From contig CAJNAR010000152.1 in assembly GCA_905220665.1 (NCBI GenBank), positions 372,001 through 436,000 of the forward strand: DNA of 64,000 bases. The letters run 5' to 3'. Below the pieces are notes generated by a model. It was not told the origin of the DNA and made no database searches. It saw only the letters and a list, made by a program, of their open reading frames with translations. Below are positions 57,469-64,000 of this stretch, in pieces. Position numbers and translations under genes: made by a program. The stretch is from Albugo candida (taxonomy: Eukaryota; Oomycota; Peronosporomycetes; Albuginales; Albuginaceae). Within the stretch, counting starts at the first letter, position 1. Each line of letters begins with the position of its first letter.

Positions 57469-57662
57469 ATATACTTTTTTTGTTTAATTCCTTATACAAA
57501 CTTATTGAGAAAAAAGTTTACATGTGAACCACATGTTTTTAACAAACAACTGGCTCAAACCTATACAAACGATTAAAAACAAGCACGAGGGCGTGGATCT
57601 CTTGGTATCATACATTGTGAATCCAATAGAACGCATCAAAAAACACATAAAAAACATAAAAA

Positions 57663-59471
57663 ATGCCACGACCCGCTAGTATTTTATGGTCTCATTTCCG
57701 AAAAGATGCCACCAACAAGCGAGCGATTTGTAAATATTGCGAACACAACATGTGTGGTCTGGTCACTCGAATGCGGACACATTTAGTCAAAAAGTGCGCT
57801 AATTGTCCACTCCACATCAAGCAAGAAATGTACGATACCGATTTTCATCGTAAAATGGATTTGAACATTGTCGCTTCAACAAGCTCGCCGGCACACACTT
57901 CTCTCCATACAAACTCAAAACATCACACCAATACACATCATCACCTTCAGAGTCATAAATGTGAGCCGTCCACACGTCGCTCACGCATCCAGTCTGCTTC
58001 AATCGAAGAAAAACACGATTTAGATAGCTTTCTGGCAAAAGGGATTCTAGGTGCTGCGCTACCAATTGATATTGTGGAAAATCCGGCCTTTATTAAAATG
58101 ATGAAAAGCTTTCATCCAATGTACGATCTTCCATCTGCGTTCACATTGGCAACGACAGGCGTGGATTTGGAGTACACTGAAGTTCAATTAAAACTCCGTG
58201 CTGAGGTCCTCGATGCATCGTCAGTGTGTTTGGGTATTGAGAGTTGGTCAAATGTCGTATATCGGTCCATCATAAGTTGCATGATTTATACACCTACTCC
58301 GGGAATGTTTGCATTCGAAAACACTGGCGAACTCCCGCACACGCCTCAAGTACTCATCGATAAGATTGAGGCTATTTTGACGCAAATTGGAAGCGGGAAA
58401 GTTTCGGTCATTGTGATGGACGGGCAAGAAAATATGAAGCAGTGCGCAATTGTGTTGGAAGAAAAGTACCCGGAAATTACATTCTTGCCAAGTTGTGCAC
58501 ATGCAATGCAGAAAATGGTGCAGGAAATTTTGCAATTATCGCCATTTGCAAAAGTCTTCGAAACATGTAAGGAGGTTACTGAACGATTTAGTAAGGATCC
58601 TGTAGCCAGAGCGGCATTTTTACGAGTGCAGGAGCACTTACAAGCTCTTGATACTTCTTCACCATTGTCAAAGCCCGATGAAAGCTGTCCGTTGTCAATT
58701 TTGGAGTTCCTCGTTGCGGTCGAGCGCAGTCGCCATTCGTTTGATATTTTTTTCGCGGAAACAGGTACGGGTGATCAAATTGAAGCCCAGGTCAAGGAGG
58801 TTTTCGTAGGACTGGAATTTTGGGAAGAGCTTTCTTCCGTCACGGGTCTGATGGACCCATTTCTACAGCTTTTGAGAACTTTGGAGTCTGATTATCCACT
58901 GCTATCGACATTTTATCATCATTTCACACTACTATGGGATCATCTTGAAAAATATGGGAGTTTGGCCGCATCTGTGCAATTGATTGTGTCCAAATTTTGG
59001 CAATCCATTCGACATCCTGCAATGTACACAGCGTACCTCTTGGATCCTCGATTTCCACCGTCCAATTTATCGAGCGATGTCAGAAGTGAGGTGCTGACAT
59101 ACCTCAAGCGACTTAGCGACACAAGCAGCTTTGCAAACTTATTTTCAGAGCTAACGCGATTCACTGGGCGAGTGGGAATGTTTGCTGATGAAGCGATTTG
59201 GGACTCGGCTCGAAAATTCAGTCCCATACAATGGTGGAAAGGTTTCATCGGAAGCTCTTGTCCTAATTTACAGGCAGTTGCACTTCGCACACTCTGTTTT
59301 CCTGCAACTTCAGGATTATCGAAGAGTAAACGCGATGCTTTCGAAAAAATCCATGTCACGAACACCAGGTTTATGAATGAGGACCAGGCCAACAAAGCAG
59401 CTTTAGTCTATCTGAACACAAATTTTTCCTCTGCTGTCGACGGATTGAGTGAAAGTGCCACATTGGTGTGA
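57663..59471 (+). CDS. hAT-transposase-derived BED zinc finger protein
   Basis: Single exon, 602 aa, uninterrupted. The N-terminus is a BED zinc finger (ILWSHFRKD, ICKYCEHN, MRTHLVKKC). The central part has the hAT/DUF659 pattern around VIVMDGQENMKQCAIVLEEK followed by FLPSCAHAMQKMVQEIL. The C-terminus has a weak hAT dimerisation domain (QWWKGFIGSSCPNLQAVALR), but the usual S-x-x-E-R-x-F core is replaced by SKSKRDAF. The intact frame, single copy in the window and eroded catalytic region suggest a domesticated DNA-binding protein rather than a mobile element. No terminal inverted repeats were found. Confidence 0.78.
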   Translation: MPRPASILWSHFRKDATNKRAICKYCEHNMCGLVTRMRTHLVKKCANCPLHIKQEMYDTDFHRKMDLNIVASTSSPAHTSLHTNSKHHTNTHHHLQSHKCEPSTRRSRIQSASIEEKHDLDSFLAKGILGAALPIDIVENPAFIKMMKSFHPMYDLPSAFTLATTGVDLEYTEVQLKLRAEVLDASSVCLGIESWSNVVYRSIISCMIYTPTPGMFAFENTGELPHTPQVLIDKIEAILTQIGSGKVSVIVMDGQENMKQCAIVLEEKYPEITFLPSCAHAMQKMVQEILQLSPFAKVFETCKEVTERFSKDPVARAAFLRVQEHLQALDTSSPLSKPDESCPLSILEFLVAVERSRHSFDIFFAETGTGDQIEAQVKEVFVGLEFWEELSSVTGLMDPFLQLLRTLESDYPLLSTFYHHFTLLWDHLEKYGSLAASVQLIVSKFWQSIRHPAMYTAYLLDPRFPPSNLSSDVRSEVLTYLKRLSDTSSFANLFSELTRFTGRVGMFADEAIWDSARKFSPIQWWKGFIGSSCPNLQAVALRTLCFPATSGLSKSKRDAFEKIHVTNTRFMNEDQANKAALVYLNTNFSSAVDGLSESATLV

Positions 59472-59492
59472 AAAATAGAAAAGCATCAGACA

Positions 59493-60595
59493 TCAGACCT
59501 CCAAAGGATTAGGTGTTTCTATCTCCCTAGCTACCGAGAGATCATGAAGTCTACACTCTGATTCCTCACCCGCAGCCACCTTTGAGTCATTACTCGAGAC
59601 CAAATTCGATCGAAGCAACTCGTAGTCAGCCTTTGGGACCAAATTCTGCTGAATACCGTAAATTTCAGCGACTTTTGGTTGTACGACGACCAAGTACCCT
59701 TCCGCTGGATGCTAAGGTGGAACATCAGATACTAATTCACAAAGCAGGACGAGGTACCTTGAGCAGCTCGGGCTGATCAACTAGTCGCTCATTGATTTCC
59801 AGTAATGCTCCTCGAATACAACTATTCGAATCAATGGATCGATTATTTATGTTGGACTCATGTGCTGATGATCGAATCACCTTGGTATCTCATAGACGCG
59901 TCCACTATGACATCGAATACGACAAAGAATAGTTGTCGGAATCAAAAACAATCCTCCCTTTTTCTTCTTCCCATTCACTTTATTTTCCTTCAATTTCTCG
60001 CCGAAATCGACTGATGAAATGGTTTCCTGGAATACCGGATGCGATGGAGCCAAAGTCGTCTACGAGCAAAACATCAAGTTACTTGACGATCATACTGATT
60101 GAATAATTATGGGCACCATGCAAAGTCGATTGGAATGCATTTGGATGGAAATATCGTGCGACTCGTTTCCCATTACATTGAGCGCAAAAAGCTGTGTGTA
60201 ATAACGCTCGACCATTGTTGCGGGAAGCGTGTTCTGATTTTTTATACCGGGCGATATATATTGCTCTTTTTGTCGTTGCTCCACTTGATCCCGAATAAGT
60301 TGACGTTGTGCGGCCACAGATGTGATTGCTTCTCCTTGCAGTTCCTCACTGAGTAAAACCTTAGGCGAGAGACAATGGTACGATAGGGAACATACCTCCC
60401 GTGCGCATATCGACAATCTGGATAAGGACATCCTTCGGGTCTATCATACCGTTTACATAATGCGGTCTTGTGTTTAGCGTTGGCGCGTTTAGTTCGGCGT
60501 TTTTTGCATGGAGTTTCCTCCATAGATTTTCTTCCAATCATTGCGTGCATATTGGTGGCCGTCTTGCGTGCTACAATTGACAATCGCACAGTCAT
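59493..60595 (-). CDS. CCCH zinc finger fused to an Abitram (FAM206)-type domain
   Basis: Five exons, complement(join(59493..59711, 59758..59821, 59881..60059, 60117..60348, 60396..60595)), 297 aa, introns of 46-59 nt. The last four exons encode an Abitram domain: MVERYYTQLFALNV, MHSNRLCMTTLAPSHPVFQ, SCIRGALLEINERLV and EGYLVVVQPKVAEIYGIQQN. This matches animal Abitram, a lipoyl-like-fold protein linked to actin and transcription. Upstream, in the same open frame, lie a CCCH-like finger (LCKRYDRPEGCPYPDCRYAH) and the helix EELQGEAITSVAAQRQ. Either this is one fused protein or the Abitram ORF starts at its own ATG (60215, 142 aa longer tail excluded). The basic N-terminus has alternative Met codons at 60550 and 60541. 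A dead copy lies at 15.66-16.46 kb. Confidence 0.68.
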
Positions 60596-61871
60596 TATCC
60601 TTCCTTCCACAACTTTCAAGACCTCATTGCTGCCTCCGTTTATGTAATATTCCAATATAAATAAAAATGATGAAGAAGCATGCCATGTTGTTTAAAGTAT
60701 CTGTGCGACACTAAGGTTCCGTCCGACAACCGTTCTGTACTCTGAATCGTAAGCGCAACAATCGCCACTATTCAATGACTGATGCCAATAAAACGAACAT
60801 TAGTCGCTCGATTCCTCCTCATCTCATTGAGCGCAAATACCAACGATTTTCTTACAAGTGAGATACCAGAATTAAGAAATTGCACATGACATCGAGCAAT
60901 ACCATGAAATCAAACGTGTCAATGCCTAGCTCCTTCAATTCGTTTCGATTAAATGAGGCGCCAGTTAGTCATAAAGGAGAACGCTGCTCCCATGTAAAGC
61001 AACTTACGAAAACAAGCGCTTTGAGCCCTGGTAGCCGAGCTTATGGGAACAACCTTGCCGAAGATATTTCGAAGAAAAAGCGCACGTGCATTTATTCCAT
61101 GATGAGGAGGGAGCACGACAACGGAGAGCTATATCTAATGGCTTCAAAAAAGAATCTGACTAGTGCATTACACAAGAAATTATTATGAGAAAGTGAAGGA
61201 CGAAGCGTTCATGTATGCATGTCAGATCTCGTTCATGCGGTGAGCTCCAAACAACAGCAAGACGTAGCGCGTTACGGGTGGGAAAGAAAATAGCATACTG
61301 AATTACAACCGAGAAAAAGACCGAAGAACAGTGAGATCGACTGAAAAATTTATAGAAAAACTGCAATTTGGATTAGTAATGATTTTGGCAATACAACGTG
61401 GTTTTGTCGCCTGTAGCACGCATTTCTATTTCGTCTGCTCTATTTCCAACTGCTATAAGCGTCTTTGTCGATTTGATAGCTGCTCACTGTTTGGCTGTAT
61501 TGAATCACCCAAAACATGCGACGCTAATGTAGCAACTGAATAGATCGAATTTTGCTTTGCATTATTTCGCATTTTAGAGATGTTTTCGCCGATCATAATT
61601 CAATTGCTACTCATCTTGCAAAGGTGCATAACAAGACAGCTCCTCAAATGGATGGTGGTACTAATACTTGTCAAACAACAGATTTGCTTCGACATTTGAT
61701 ATGTTTTCTTACGCATTTATCTTCCGCGTTCTTTTGTGTATCCCATTCCAACGCAGATTGCCGGCTACTGATAGACATATCTCACTACATACTATCTAGT
61801 TGTTCATAAAAGAAGGGACGAACATTTGTGTTGCATGCAGAATTCTTTGCAAAAGTCTAGAGAGGAGAACG
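60596..61871. other. Non-coding part of duplication copy B
   Basis: Homologous to 16460-17662 with many small differences. A 102-codon frame on the plus strand (60880-61188) is not conserved as an ORF in copy A, so I do not call it a gene. Nothing else is recognised. Confidence 0.5.
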
Positions 61872-63305
61872 ATGGTGGAGCTGACGCTTACTTCTGTTTG
61901 TTGGTGACGGAGGGGTCGTTAGGATTAAAATTGACGAGCATAAGCTTGTGGGAATTCTGAAGGATGAAATCGCCAGAAAGATACAGAATAGTATTGCATA
62001 TGATGCGAAAGACCTGAAGCTATACTTGGCCAAGATAATGGTACTTGGTTGAGAGAAGCTGAGCAAATCGCAAGAAAATCGATGCTCTCCTCTCTGAACA
62101 AAATGAACTGCTGAGTTCATATCAATTAAACGACAGCGCGTACGGCTTCCCATTGAGTGGTATGGAAAAGAGAAGCGGAGATATCCACGTTCTGGTTCAC
62201 CTTCCACTAAAAACTTCGAAGCGACGCAAGGAAGTTCATGACGTCACGGCTGCATACGTGCAGCAATTGATCCGAGACGTCGACGTCCTAGCCCTCGATA
62301 CAATTATGAAATTGACCGCCTCCGTATCATCCCTTTTACCAGTAAAATATCCGACATCTATTATGGGTTTGGTTACGGCATATGCAGATGTGTTTGAATT
62401 CTCCGAAGACCGCTTTATTGCGCTCAGTTTTTTTTTTACACATATATTTTTCAAACAGTAGATTTCTCGGACTCAAAGAACGCAAACATGGGACAGTATT
62501 TTTCGCGAACCAATTGAGCAGCTTGCAAGTTAGTACGACTCGACCTTAAGTTTGGTAGAAATCAGGTGGATCAGTCGGCAACATCAAAAAAGAAGAAAGC
62601 TGATTTTTTGCTTTGGTTGAGCAATGCAATAATGTTAAAAGGGGAAGAAAAAGCTTCATCTTCGGGTTTCTTTCGACATAGCTGAAAGAGAGCTCATAAA
62701 AAATGAAATTGATGCCATTATCATTGTTCGGAAACATGCCCTATATATTCGCTTACGTTGCAGCCAAGTATAATGTCCGCTTATCTGCGATCGCTCCTTA
62801 AAAATAAGCCCGATATCCTTAAAGTTTGATCTGAGGAAGCATCAGGATCGGTTTGCAGGTGCCGTCACCTCAATCAACATTTCTCGTCTTCTATACCATT
62901 ACACAAAGCTCGTACCTCGAGGTGTTCTGCCTCTTTATCAACCAAGGCTAAGGCACAATGGCACTGTCACACTCCACGAAGACCATCTATCAAAGAAACT
63001 CTATCGGGAACCTTACAATCTTGACGCAGTGGTTGCTATATATGACATCATTCGGCAGAACAAGATAAAGTGTACAATCCGTCTAGTAGTAAGGAAACGA
63101 TTTAATTCAAGCTTGAGCCAGTCGGGTTTTCGAGAAAACCAACAAGTGACTCGGAGCTCATAGCTGCTTTAATGTGTGTCGCGCGTTGGCCTTGTTGGTT
63201 TGCAAAAGCTCTGATATGTGCATAGGGATATTCGGTGGCCAAACATCTTGTGCTGGAAAATAATGCATATATTTTGATAGACCTTGAGAACGCCGGATAA
63301 AACAC
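61872..63305 (+). pseudogene. Broken CRN-type effector gene
   Basis: This is the partner of the intact CRN gene at 17663-19399. The start codon region is kept (ATG at 61872). Several small deletions shift the frame, including two within the first 170 bp and a loss of about 20 bp near 62075. A TAG stop follows the header part near 62459, and further indels disturb the nuclease-like and kinase-like parts. Similarity ends near 63300, just after the IDFE-equivalent, so the C-terminal 90 codons are missing. The longest surviving frame (62153-62461) covers only the header end and part of the linker. It cannot make a full effector. Confidence 0.85.
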
Positions 63306-64000
63306 GAAGGCCCAACCCAATCCGTTAATGAGATAGTGCTTCGTCTTTTGGTATCGAATAAAATTACTTGCCTTCGTCATTTTTAAGGCGAAATGTTACA
63401 GTCATCACTTGGAAATTACAGAAACAATGTCGAGCGCTTCCTTCCAAGCAGATAATTCATCAACCATTGGTGGAACTTGCTCCACAGCAACTCAATTGTA
63501 GACATTCGTACACCTCAAATTTTTTGACGGAAGAAGCTCGATTCGCTAGTATCACTAAGCCAAATTCAAACTCAGTTCCTTTTCTCGACTGCCCCATGCT
63601 CATGACATCACACTTCACACCAATCAGTTGACTGATAGAATGCCATTATTCAGTGCTTTGTTGTCCAACTAACGCACTAAAGTTCCGTTAATTACTATCC
63701 TGTGTCTTTTCAAGTAATGGTAGCATGAAGGACACAATATTGCTTTATTTCACCAACATTGGAAGAAGGCAGAGTCCATTCGTCTGGTTCTGCTCTTTTG
63801 ATAAGTATATTTACATACACATGCATGACTCAATTGAAAGTGCTACGCTCGCAAAGCGTGTTCTCGCGGTACTGTGCCGTCACCTTTATACATTGTTTGT
63901 GCTGGGATCCAGCGTAAGATGTTAATTGTACCCTGGATGCTGCAGCTCAACCTGCAATGAAATCACCTTTTTTGTGCTCCCTGACGCCCTGCAAACTCGT
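63306..64000. other. Distal repeat of copy B and unassigned sequence
   Basis: Positions 63480-63940 match 21190-21660, sharing GCTACGCTCGCAAAGCG and GTTCTCGCGGTACTGTGCCG near 63842. The remaining bases to the window end show no gene. Confidence 0.55.

Larger units (their letters stand above)
59740..63940. repeat. Duplication copy B (partner of 15.66-21.66 kb)
   Basis: Colinear with copy A: CCCH-Abitram, non-coding DNA, CRN gene and distal repeat. Here CCCH-Abitram is intact and CRN is broken, the reverse of copy A. The left edge falls inside the CCCH-Abitram gene near its third intron. Confidence 0.75.

Noticed and set aside
1..64000. CRISPR arrays, bacterial operons, viral genes
   Set aside because: No direct-repeat arrays, no bacterial-type gene clusters and no viral structural or replication genes were seen; the intron-rich genes are eukaryotic.

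Overview
The window reads as nuclear DNA of a compact, intron-bearing eukaryote. The best fit is an oomycete, plausibly a white-rust type (Albugo-like). Evidence seen here: genes packed 10-400 bp apart, GT-AG introns nearly all 46-78 nt long, a Crinkler (CRN) effector with an LYLAK motif, a ciliary gene (IFT144, which implies flagellate zoospores), a myosin carrying a calponin-homology domain, and Mutator- and hAT-derived sequences. The genus is inference. Many coding sequences below were assembled by hand from exon pieces using splice signals, phase and family resemblance. I could not run a search, so boundaries are predictions.

Region 1 (1-13.0 kb) is a housekeeping block: the 3' end of an Spg1/Tem1-like GTPase, an F-box/DUSP protein, a CH-domain myosin, an E2F-type factor with two DNA-binding domains, and the eIF2-alpha kinase GCN2.

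Region 2 (13.0-25.1 kb) is a gene-poor, repeat-rich island. It holds a small inverted repeat, a decayed Mutator-like transposase, a dead copy of a CCCH-Abitram gene, one intact CRN-type effector with nuclease-like and kinase-like domains, a decayed acidic ORF, a scrap of 18S rRNA, and a truncated copy of GCN2 with its 5' flank.

Region 3 (25.1-59.5 kb) is a second dense block. In order it has a CNNM transporter with a probable U12-type AT-AC intron, an SLC44 transporter, a BRAP2-like E3 ligase, a RuvC-like nuclease, Prp3, a TIS11-like zinc finger protein, importin-5, an ArfGAP-PDZ protein, an F-box kinase, a tiny basic protein, endonuclease G, a P450, a TRP-like membrane protein, IFT144, PNKP, mitochondrial bL12 and a hAT-derived BED protein. 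Several neighbours are divergent pairs 118-261 bp apart or convergent pairs 10-98 bp apart.

Region 4 (59.5-64 kb) is the partner of the island. An intact CCCH-Abitram gene is followed by a broken CRN copy and a shared repeat. Blocks 15.66-21.66 kb and 59.74-63.94 kb therefore look like one ancestral duplication in which each copy kept a different gene alive: CRN in the first, CCCH-Abitram in the second.
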